The notes below the pieces were generated by a model. The model saw nothing but the letters and a program-made list of their open reading frames with translations. It searched no databases and was not told where the DNA came from. From assembly GCA_027922465.2 (NCBI GenBank), contig BQMF02000069.1, positions 744,001 to 808,000 on the forward strand: DNA of 64,000 nucleotides, written 5' to 3'. The translations under genes and the position numbers were made by a program. This document shows positions 28,601 to 40,600 of this stretch, in pieces (position 1 is the first letter of the stretch; every line of letters begins with the position of its first letter). The DNA comes from Turritopsis dohrnii. Taxonomy: Eukaryota; Cnidaria; Hydrozoa; Anthoathecata; Oceaniidae.

Positions 28601-31600
28601 TTGTTTTTGTTTTGACACAGTGATTGTGGATAAGACAATATCTTGGTTATTTTACATTTGTAAATCGCTTTTATTGTATTATACATTCAGAGATTATTAT
28701 ACGGTTTGAACAAACGATGATTTATCTGGGCTCATCCTGTATTGATATATGTTAAAATTCCTCTGAACCCTTATCTTGTATCTCTGAACACATGTCCTAG
28801 ATATATTTCTTGTAATTTAACTGCGTGGATTAAATGTGATTACCTGACTGCAGATATTCGATAATATTCATCAGTCTTGTAATTGTCCTATAATTTCCGT
28901 TATAAAATATATAATGTGACCGTCCAGGGGATTTTGATAACAAACGATAAAACGTTATATAAATAACGTTTTATGGTTAAAAAGAACAAAAGAAATAACG
29001 ATATTTATCGTTCTTATGTAACGTTAATACGATACTCAAGTAACGTTATAACGTTATCACTGAAACGATAATATCGTTTTGGTAACGTTATATTCTTCTA
29101 TCAGTAACGTTATAACGTTTTATAGTTTTATAGTTATAACAACAAATAAATTCGTCTCCTGTTTATTATAAAGCACACGACAGGCAACAACAGCAATCGC
29201 ACTTTAAAACTATGCCGTTTATGTTTCAAAGAATAAATAATCTAATAAGTAATAAGAGAGAGTTTTTCGTTCTTTGAATAATAATTTTTCTTATTTTAAA
29301 TCACGACAAAAAATATCGCTTGTAAAAGATGTAACAACTTAGGATGTGGATGCCATAGTAAATGCAGGAGGTTCTTTTTTGTGTATTGATCACAGTATAA
29401 ACCCCAAAAACGTTCATTCTGTTCAATAAAAACTCATTTTTCTATTTTCAAAATTTTCTCAAGTTGTGTTTTACTTTCATACTAACATAACATCTATTTC
29501 TTTTCGCCTATTTGCATGAACTGATTACCTGGTTCTCATTCATTTACAGTTAAAAGATACAATATGTATTTAAAAAACTACAACTAATAGAAACCGTCTG
29601 CTATAATGCTATTTTAAGTTGTTCGACAGAATACACCTATCCGAGCTCGCCCGCCGCCATTTTAGATTCTGCGCGGTCAAGAGACTGGGCACTAAGTAAG
29701 GGGGCAAAAAGTTAGCGATGAATGTAAACAACAGTTTTTGAGTGAGTAGAGCAGCAAGAAAGACACGAGATAAAATAAAGAATACTGAAACTGTGAAAAG
29801 AAGATGCCCAAGGTTAATTGTGCTGTCATTGGATGTTCCAACAGCACATATAAGCTGAATAAATGGAAGTCTAACCCATGTGAAAAACATGGGACACCGA
29901 ACAGAAGAAACTGTGGCTGTACAGCACCTTTTAAGCTGTATTGCTTCCCAAGTTCATTGAGGAATAGCAGAGAGAGAGGCAAATGGATCGATTTACTAAA
30001 GAGAGAAACTTCATCAAAGGGTAAGTGGGAGCCCTGTAATAGTGATCGTGTTTGCTCAGATCATTTTGTTGATGGAATACCTTCAGCAAACCATCCTGAC
30101 CCAACCATCAACCTAGGTTATGAAATCAAGTCAAAAGTTAAATCCAGACGAACTTTGTATAAACATCCTCTGCCTCAAAAACATAACCCTGGGCCATCTA
30201 ATAAACAGCTTCCATCAGAGAATGAAACTGGCATCACTTGTGATGATGACAATGCTGATTTTGTAAATTTACATTCACCGATTCCTGATGATGAACCTAT
30301 GCTATCACCACAGTTATTATCACCTACTTCAAGTGAACACTCGTATGCATTTACACCCTCTACTAAGCCATGTGAATCATGTGCAGATAAAAACAAACTC
30401 ATTGCATCCTTAGTGAGAAAAATCAATCTGCTATCACTGAAGCAAAAACGTACCAAAGCTGTTGTAAGGGAGAAAACGTTTAACAAAGGTAGTGACTTCA
30501 CATGGTCCAGAATTAAGACTGACAAGAAGATGAACTATTATACTGGGATTTCATCTATTATAATGTTCAACACAATTTTCTCATTGATCAAACCATATTT
30601 GTCAAGTGTTCGGTACTGGCGTGGACCAAAAGTTGCCAGGTCATGGTCAAAAGCAAGAAGGACTTTTCGACATTCAACAACAAAAGTTTTATCTCACAGA
30701 GATGAGTTTTTGTTAACTCTGATGAGGTTAAGGTTAGGGCTTCAGAACGAAGACCTAGCTGATCGGTTTGGAATATCACCAACAGTTTGTTCCAATACGT
30801 TCATAACAATGGTCAGGCTGATTTCAAAGTTGCTGGGTGGAGCATTGGTTGTTTGGCTTCCTCGTGAGCCTATTTATCAGCATATGCCGGAAAATTTCAA
30901 GAAGCAAGGTCATTCTAAATGTAGAGTCATCATAGACTGTTCAGAAATATTTATAGAAAGGCCAAAATCTTTATATAATCAAGCAGCCACTTGGAGTGAT
31001 TATAAGCATCATAATACGTTTAAATTTTTGATTGGCATTTCACCTAATGGGTATATTACTTTCCTGTCAGATGCTTACCCAGGACGCTGCTCGGATTGTT
31101 TTGTGATAAAAGACAGTGGATTTTACAATTGTTTAGAGTATGGTGTAGCCAGGAGACCCAGCCACATTCTCTCAAAATCGAGAAGTGGCTGGGTTCAACC
31201 TCTGACAGTTGAAAAATTAGTATGAAGAAATTCAAATTCAAAATTTTAAAAATTGGCGGTTAACATGCATAATTATTACGTCAACGGCATAAAGATACGA
31301 ATAATTAAATGGATTAAATATGGCTGAAACATCAACAAATGAAAAACTTTGAAGTTTATAGCATAATAGCTTCTTGATAAAAAAGAAGAACGAGAAGGAG
31401 CTCCCCTCTGCTTGAGTGAAAGGAATTACAGTATAAAACAAATTTTAAAAAGCAACTTAGTTTCTCAGGATGATGTTATTTTGTATTGAATTTATTGACG
31501 AATTAATAAATATAATAAAGAAATCAAATAGCTTTAAACTTAAAAAAAACTTTCAAAATTATCTCGCATAAAAGTAACCTCTTGCTGTAGCGTATATATT

Positions 31601-34600
31601 TCATTACTCCGTCTACCCTATTTGTTGTTTTCGCTGTGGTTAACCAAACAAAGATAACAATTTCACGTCTTAGCCCAGCACTTCAAAATGAAAGTTTTAA
31701 TTCATCTGTAGTAAATTAGAACAAGGTTTTTGTGGAATTGTTACCTGGTTTCTATTATCAACTAGTAATCTGGGTAAAATATTTTAACTTAAACTTTTGC
31801 CATAAGAAGTGGGGAGTACACATAAAGTGTCTCGCTCTTGACTTATACTTTGAATAGCTTCCAACTGCTTCGTTTTGATAATAATATCTTTAATATGACT
31901 TTCGAGACTTACTTTTACAGCTTGTAAGAGTAGCTCATCGCAAACCCCAGTCGCCATCATTGTTTTTTCTTTGTACACCTGTTTTTTCTTTACACAGTTT
32001 AATTTATAAGCAACCTTACCTTTTAAACCTGGTAAGTGAGACCATTGCAGAAAATTACAAATCAAATTATGTAAAAAGTGATGAACCAATCAGCGCGCTT
32101 TAGCCAAAATCTGACTAAGAGGTTGTACCCAGCTACTCGCCTGCGGCTCGTTGAGTAAGCAGGCTAAGAGTAGATGGGTCTCCTGGCTAAGTATGGTGAT
32201 GAAGTTATGGCAGATCGTGGTTTTCAAATAAGAGAGGAGCTGATGCTGCACCATTCAACTTTAGCTGTGCCACCAGGTGCAAGAGTGAAAAGCCAAATGA
32301 CATCAGGTGAATGCAAAAAAACATCACGTGTGGCCAACCTACGTATTCATGTTGAGCGTGCTATTAACCGAATCAAGACCTATCGGATTTTGAAAACCAC
32401 TTTACCAATAACAATGTCTCCTCATATTGATGACATTATTTTGTCTTGTGCAGCTTTGTGCAATCTAAAGCCAAGGCTTATTGCCACCAAAAAATTGAAA
32501 ACTGTTGTATGAATATTTTATATTATGGTTTTTTAGGCTTTTGAGAAATCTGTCTATTTTCAGTCAATTGAAAGGATCATTCCAATTCTGTATTCTGAAA
32601 AATCAAGATGTTTTTAACCTATTTTAACATGATCTGTGTATTATGAGATTTTTAAACATAACTTGTGTTCTTTTTATGTACTGTATGTATATATTATGTT
32701 AAAAATAACCTTTCAGTCATTTAAGAAAGATTACCTGAGACTGAAGGAGCAAGCTTGCTACTTTAAAATGATTTTGTTTTTAAAGAAAATATTTATTTTA
32801 CAGGAATCAGCAGCAAAAATTGATTCAACAGTCTCTATTATTCTAGTACTTTCTATATATGTTTTTGAACATAGATTTGTTTTATAGCATGCCAGGAATG
32901 CCTCTGGATTTATTTAATTGTATAAGAATTTTTTTGTTTTAGACGAAAGTTAGAAATTTTTTATTCTAATTATTTTGTCATCATCATCTAGATTTGTTTG
33001 TTTTCTAAATAAAAAGTTTTCTTTTATTTTCGGATTTGAAAATTTTAAGTAAGCATTTTAGTAAGGAAAACAACAAATTTGTCATTAGTGGGTTTGTATT
33101 TTATATACTTGCAGGTACTAATAGTTTGTTTTCAAAATGAAAAATTTCGTTTTCAAAGTTTTGAAATTTTTAAGTGTCTAACTTTTTTTATGGTTATCAA
33201 GGCTCATATTTTTATGATGGATCTAAATGTAGTGTACATCTATATATTAATAGCCGATTCTCTGTCTGTCTGTCTGTTTGTTTGTTTGTTTGTTTGTTTG
33301 TTTGTTTGTAAGTCACGCAAAATGGTAGATTGAGTTGTGAGCGAAATTATTTCTTTTTTTGTGTGCGACGTGAGTTCGAAGCAAATACATTGCAACCCCA
33401 ATCGAACGTGACTTTTTTTGGCTGATGAACTAATAGGAATAACGTTTTGTTTTTATCATTATTGTTAGTTTTATATTCCACATTGACTTGGGTTTGAAAA
33501 CAGTACATCAACTAAATACAAAGTCACTAACTGATTAAATATTTTGGACAAAAAGCAGCAGTGGCAGAACGTGGCAGCTTATGTTCGGTTTGCCACTAAC
33601 TCTTGCCTGACTGTCTGAGACGGGTGAACTTTTTTTTTGAGCAATCATAATGTTTAAAAACCGATAGGTAAAAAAAGAGTATCATATCAAAAGAAAATGT
33701 TTTTTTTTTTTTTTTTTTTGCTTTTCTTTTAATAATTTAATTTGTTCTTTTAATTGTTAAGCGTTCTAATCGAACGTTTTTTTATTCTATTTATTCATTT
33801 AGCACGTGCCTTTTTTCTCTCCTCCGTGTGAACTTTTTAAGAAGAGAAACCATTTTCCCCCTGTTTGATAGCACCCATGTTAGAGCGCGTAACGTTTTTA
33901 AAACAAAAGCTAATAAAAAGTTTTTTTCTCTCTACGTTTTGAGTGCAAATAAATAACACATGAAATTTGGGGTTTTTTGGAACCATTGTTTAAACTGATA
34001 TTTGATATTTGATTTCGAATCTGTCGCTAGGATAACTGACGTTTTTTCGGGTCCGCGATACAGGCGATGGGGTGACAAAAAATTTGGGTCTAACTTTTTT
34101 GGGAGGGGTCTGTGACGTCATCAAAATCTTTGAAGAATGATATCTCTGTAACGGTTGATCGTAGCGGAACGATCCCATACATTTTTTAATCAGTTTTTCG
34201 AGCTCTACAACATGGTAACACTTTCGGTTGCCAATTCCTTAATTTTATTTTTCGTAAAGTCAACGCATGCTGAACATGGGCGGCGAGCGACGCCGCCTTG
34301 GCGGCTAGTCTATATATTAATAGCCGATTCTCTGTCTGTTTGTTTGTTTGTAAGTCACGCAAAATGGTAGATTGAGTTGCGAGCGAAATTATCTCTTTTT
34401 TTGTGTGCGACGTGAGTTCGAAGCAAATACATTGCAACCCCAATCGAACGTGACTTTTTTTGGCTGATGAACTAACGGGAATAACGTTTTGTTTTTATTA
34501 TTATTGTTAGTTTTATATAAGGACTACGTTGACTACGTTAGCTTTGAAAACAATACATCAACTAAATACAAAGAAACTAACTGATTAAACAGTTTGGACA

Positions 34601-37600
34601 AAAAGCAGCAGTGGCAGAACTTGGCAGCATGTTTGCCAGTGTATCCTAACGTATCTTTGCCTGACTGTCTGAGACGGGTAAACCCTTTTTTCGAGCAATC
34701 AAAATGTTTAAAAACCGATAGGTAAAAAAAGAGTATCATGAAACAAAAAATTTTTTTGCTTTTCTTTTAATTCAATTTCTTTATTTAGTTGTTAAGCGCC
34801 TCTGATCGAACGTTTTTTTTATTCTCTTTATTCATTTAGCACGTGCATTTTTTCTCTCCTCCTGTGTGATCTTTTTAAGAAGAGAAACCATTTCCCCCTT
34901 ACGTTTGATAGCACCCATGTTAGAGTGCGTAACTTTTTTTTAAAACAAAAGCTAATAAAAAGTTGAACTTTTCTCTCTCTACGTTTTGAGTGTATTGTTA
35001 CACTGATAAAAGATTGGTTTTACCAGAGGTTGTGACTTCGAATCTGCTTCTGGTTGAACACAAGTTGTACGAGCCGTTTATAAGGAAATTTGACGTTTAA
35101 TGATACAGTGACACAGAGCAGCTGGACATGGGCGGCGAGCGACGCCGCCTTGGCGGCTAGTCTATATATTAATAGCCGATTCTCTGTTTGTTTGTGCGTT
35201 TGTTTGTAAGTCACGCAAAATGGTAGATTAAGTTGTGAGCGAAATTATTTCTTTTTTTGTGTGCGACGTGAGTTCGAAGCAAATACATTGCAACCCCAAT
35301 CGAACGTGACTTTTTTTGGCTGATGAACTAATAGGAATATAACGTTTTGTTTTTATCATTATTGTTAGTTTTATATTCCACGTTGACTTGGCTTTGAAAA
35401 CAGTACATCAACTAAATACAAAGAAACTAACTGATTAAATATTTTGGACAAAAAGCAGCAGTGGCAGAACGTGGCAGCATATGTTCGGTTTTTGCCACTG
35501 ACTCTTGCCTGACTGTCTGAGACGGGTGAACTTTTTTTTTGAGCAATCAAAATGTTTAAAAACCGATAGGTAAAAAAAGAGTATCATATCAAAACAAAAT
35601 GTTTTTTGTTTTTTTTGCTTTTCTTTTAATAAATTAATTTCTTCTTTTATATAATTAGTAAGCGTTCTGATCGAACGTTTTTTTATTCTATTTATTCATT
35701 TAGCACGTGCCTTTTTTCTCTCCTCCGTGTGAACATTTTAAGAAGAGAAACCATTTCCCCCTTACGTTTGATAGCATCCATGTTAGAGCGCGTAACTTTT
35801 TTTAAAACAAAAGTTAATAAAAAGTTGAAATTTTCTCTCTATACGTTTTGAGTGTATTGTTACACTGATAAAAGATTGGTTTTACCAGAGGTTGTGACTT
35901 CGAATCTGCTTCTGGTTGAACACAAGTTGTACGAGCCGTTTATAAGGAAATTTGACGTTTATTGATACAGTGATACAGAGCAGGTAGACATGGGCGGCGA
36001 GCGACGCCGCCTTGGCGGCTAGTATTATTTAAATATGTCTAGATTTTTTGATAAAATAATTGTGTTGTTCTTGTTTGATTTAAGTGCTTGAATTTCCCTT
36101 TCATATACTCAAAAGTTTTTCTTCCGACCTTAAACTAAAATAAAACATGTAATTTTTTCCAAATGAATGATTTCTAATAGACAAATGATAATAGATGGAA
36201 ACTCTTCAAAGGTTTTTTAGGTTCTCTCAAGGGACTTAAGTTTTTATTTTCGACTATGCAATCAAAACAAATATTTTCTTTTCAATAGTTTGATTTCAAA
36301 AATGTGTTATGAAAGATTACTAAAGGCAACATATCAAAGGTATTTTACCTTCTCTCAGGGGACTTAATTAAAACACCTCAAATGTGACGGTTTATGGGAA
36401 AAGGATAACAAGCGAAAAATCGATTCTTTAAAATCGATTTTTAGCTGCAAAAAATCGATTCAAAATAATCGGAAAAGCGATTTCGAAATCGATTCACTTG
36501 AATCGGAAAAGCGATTCACTTGAATCGGAAAAGCGATTCATTAGAATCGGAAAAGCGATTCATTAGAATCGGAAAAGCGATTCATGTGAATCGGAAAAGC
36601 GATTCATGTGAATCGGAAAAGCGATTCATGTGAATCGGAAAAGCGATTCATGTGAATCGGAAAAGCGATTATTTGAAGCTAAAAATGGATTTTAAAGAAT
36701 CGCTTTTTAGCTTCAAATAATCGCTTAATCGATTAAGCGATTCAAATCGCTTTTTCGCTTGTTATCCTTTTCCCATAAACCGTCACAAATAGATATTTTC
36801 AAAATTAAACACCAATATTTTTGGAAAGCTCATTAAATTTCCTTTCCAATGATATAAATATTGCAATGTAACAATGTAAATACCAGAAGTTATAAGCTTT
36901 GAAAAGCTTTTTTGTGGACACACTGTACATCAAAGGTTTCTTAGATTCTCTCTTGGGGTTTGAATTTTGAAGTGGTCATTCAGTTAGGTGTCAAAAATCA
37001 CAACATTTTGTGAAAATGTAAACAATTCTTAGCCTGAGTTCGACTTAGTTTTGTTTCATTTTAGCTGAGGAGTTTAGGCTGAAAAATGTAAACAAACTTA
37101 GCCTCGGTTCAAACTGAATGTTATTTCTCCTGTAATCCTAATAAAAAGTCGTGAAGGTATCAGGGCTATAAACTTTTAAATTTAAAAATCAAAATGGGGG
37201 ACTATCTGTTTCTTTGGATAAACACAATCAAGTCCAAGTTTGTGTCAATTTAAAAACTTCCCAAAATTGTAGAAGAATGTATTGAAATAGATAAAAAATT
37301 TTTTCTAAAGACAAACTCAATTCATATTGCATTTTTCTGAGATATGAACCAGGGCCGGAAACTTTTTCTTAATATTCAGAATTTGGGATAAAATGTAAAC
37401 AAAATATGTTCAGAAAATCAAAACACAGTATTTGGCTAACTTCTGGGGAAAACTCTTAAGAAAAAAATGGTCAAAAAAGGAATTTTTGTTTCATTTATAT
37501 TGTAGTGGGATGTGTCGGATAAAAATGGAAAAAGAGCCATAAAGAACTTGAACAACATGATTTTTTTTTAAAACTTTTTCAGACAGATAAATAAAAGCTT

Positions 37601-40600
37601 TAGTCACAAAATCAAGTAAATAAACCTATGCATCAGTAAAAAAAGTTTTCAAATAAAAAGTATCATAATAAGACTTGAAATCATCTTTCATGCTACAAAA
37701 AAAATCAGCATCAAATTTGATAATTTCAATGTTTATCCCATGTGGAGTCCACACAACAAAATAACACTGTTCAACTCCAGTGACACCCATTTGACTTTGA
37801 CATTGGGTGAAATATTTGTGCTGCTTTTTTAGTTTATATTTGTCGTTGTCGTTAACCAAATAAGGTAAATTCCCTTCTTGGGGTGTAGTATAATTAATCG
37901 AAAATGGGCATTTCACCTCCACACATGACGATTTACAACATGAACATGTCATCATTCGGTCTGGACTTGATCCGATAAAAGGATACTCTCTGTCCAAAAA
38001 CAATCCACATTCTTTTAGTTCTAAGTTTTTGTGAAGACCCTTTAAATTCTCATGTAAACAATTTACAGCATCCTGCTCCATTGTACGTCCGTACTTCAGT
38101 GCCGGTATGTCAGGGCTTGTGAATAAATTCCCTGATATTTTCTGGTTCAGGGAAAAGGTATTTATGTTGTCACAACCTTTTTTCACTTTGCTCATCTTGG
38201 TCAGTACTTCATGCCAATTTGATGCTGTTATGACTCCTTTCCGAAACCCGTACCATGCCTCATTTGATGCTTGCCCTCTTGTTATTTCCTCAATCCTTTC
38301 AATTTTCATGGCATTAAAACTCTGGCTCAAATTGTCATAAAAATCGACCTTACTAGATGATAGCGTCAAAACATCATAAACTGAATTCAAATCGTTAGGC
38401 TTGACAGGTGTCTCAGATATCACTTCACGTACAAAGTCAATTTCAGGGACAGGAACAGCTTGGTGAATGATACTTGTTGGTGCAATCTCTTCCAGTGCTT
38501 TAGCTATACCAACTAACCCAAGAAGCTTTTTATTATTGTCAGCTAAAGGGTTATAACGTTTGCGAGGAGATGAAAGTAGAGGTCGTTTTTTGGTACCTCT
38601 TTGATTAAAGTCCTCACGAGAAAAGTCCATGTCCTTAACTTTTTTCCAAGTGACTGTTTTGCGGTTTGGTAGCCATTCACTAGGAAGACTTGTGCAGGCA
38701 GGGTTAGTTAGGCCTAATCGTACTGCGGTCTCTATTCTGAACATGGCTGCAGCAACATGGTTGCACGTTTGAGACATTCCGGCCATACATGAACAGTGAG
38801 CTGATCGAATCTTGGCTGACTTTTTCTCTATCACAAGCCAGAATTTATGGAATATATCATTGATCTTTTCTGACTTTCGACATTCACCTTTAAACAATGC
38901 AAATTTACTGTCATTCAATTCATTAATGAAAAGAGGCTGCAGCCATCCAGTCTTATAATAGCTGTAAGCCTTACAGTTTTTATAGTCTGATAAGTCTTTT
39001 GAAGGAAGCTCACTTGGATGGAATGATAAATAGTTAAAAATATCAGGATATAATAGCATTGGCCAGTGAATAATTCCAACAGACTCATCAAGCCAGTCAT
39101 CTTTCAAAGTAAAAGGATCTGGAATAGTGATATCATCAATAATAAGCTTATTTTCATATTCATGCTTTATCTCCTCTTCGACTTGTTCAGCTGTCAACTG
39201 AATGGGTATTCCCTGCTCAATGGCACACCATGTTCGAGCGACTAGTTCTTTCTTTCTGCCACTCACTTTGAGTCCCCTCAATCGAAGAAAGCTACTTAAT
39301 TCCTTAATTGTCATTTTCTCAACCATATCAATATCCATAATTACTTTTTTCTAAATTATAAGTCGCATGTGATGTTTATACTTCGTTTTCTCTTGACCTA
39401 CGACTGTTGTCGCTACTATTTTTTTACCCCCACTCTTAGAACCCAGACCTTTTCTACCGCGCATTTCGGCAGCCGGCAACGCGAGCTCGGATAGGTGTAT
39501 TGCTATTGCAATACCTTCGGGAAAACGTTTTATTTTCAAAAAGATTAATTTTCACTTAGAGAAAGTTTTCAGCAGAGATTTTCTTCGTGAAACCTTTTGA
39601 AGACCTATACTTCAATAGCATTAATAAAGATCTTGGAGGGCCGCATACACACTCTTAATGGGAAATTTCTTAAATATTTAAATTTGGCTTCATTCTACCC
39701 ATGAGAAAAACATTAGGAAGATCTTTTATTTGCATTGCGTTGCATCTTCATTTTAAAAACATTCGAACGCACTCTGTTCATGTATGTAAACATTCGATTT
39801 GAATTCTCTGATGCTTTGGCTGAAATCACGTTTTGGTTTTATATATAGTTATCCTTGGACTATTTGTGTTTTGTTTGTAAGCATTGGAAATAAAAGATAA
39901 TACATCGTTCCCTGAAATTCAAAACACACCTTCACAACTACCACAAAGAGAGTTAGAACTGTAAGGCAATTCCTGAAAAACAACCCATGGTATATTAAAT
40001 TTACCGGAGTACGAATTCATTGTTTATTTCGGAAATGGAGAGGCAGTGTCCTCATTTTTATTAAGTTTATATGGAAGTGGCTGTAAGCTGAAACATCTGA
40101 AAAAAATTTCATGATAATTACTTTTGTGAGAACTACAAGAAAAGGTTTTCATAACCGTATAACATTTTATCGTTATGTTGTAACGTTATATCGTTATCGT
40201 TATCGTTACAGTAACGTTACTTTATAACAACGATATAACGTTATATCGTTATGCATAACGATATAACGTTATAAAGTAACGTTATTACTTAAAATAATAA
40301 CGTTATTATAACTATATAACGTTTTATCGTTTGTTATCAAAATCCCCTGGACGGTCACATATATAAAAGTTGTCCCGGATCCCGGAAAATCCTTGACTGT
40401 CTTATAATCTCTAAATTATGAATGATCACCATGAATCGATATGAATATCCAAACCAAACCTTCTCACTCTTCTCACAAGAAATTTTTGAAAGTCTAACTA
40501 TTAGTAGAAATAACGAAATACAACCATCACCCAGAACGCCTTACGACAACTCCTCCAAAAAGCTTGACATAGTTTCCCTGTCGGTTTCTTGAAAGCTATT

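Larger units (their letters stand above)
29804..32512 (+). pseudogene. ISL2EU-like transposase: THAP zinc finger plus DDE domain, split by an insertion
   Basis: The N terminus (MPKVNCAVIGCSN) is a THAP DNA-binding finger with C6, C11, C84 and H87 as the C2CH ligands. A Ser/Pro-rich linker and CESCADKN follow. Then come a helix-turn-helix (LRLGLQNEDLADRFGIS) and a DDE_Tnp_4-type core: D378 in VIIDCSEIFIERP, D431 in GRCSDCFVIKDSG, and the downstream MADRGFQ and VERAINRIK (Glu at 32354). The frame runs 29804-31145 and resumes at 32199-32512 in phase once the 1044-bp insertion plus one 9-bp duplication are discounted. The insertion gives premature termination at about 31225, so this copy cannot make a full transposase. 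Confidence 0.88.
28916..40358. mobile_element. ISL2EU-like DNA transposon, 11.4 kb, inserted in the IS3EU-like element
   Basis: Inverted ends read GTGACCGTCCAGGGGATTTT and continue GATAACAAACGATAAAACG on both sides. AT flanks each end (28914-28915 and 40359-40360), agreeing with the 2-bp duplications of ISL2EU. Subterminal regions (28938-29130, 40145-40335) are dense in palindromic ATAACGTTAT variants. The two inward genes, a THAP/DDE transposase on plus and a SAP-SWIM-YqaJ nuclease on minus, are the gene pair known for ISL2EU. Three later insertions sit inside it: 31146-32189, 33239-36022 and 36384-36786. Confidence 0.85.

Noticed and set aside
28938..29130. Dense ATAACGTTAT palindromes considered as an origin or telomere-like repeat
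   Set aside because: They match the subterminal repeats at the other end of the ISL2EU-like element, so transposon structure explains them.
36490..36670. Regular 22-bp repeats resembling a small CRISPR array
   Set aside because: Repeats are contiguous without spacers, are palindromic and lie between transposon ends; the genome is eukaryotic.
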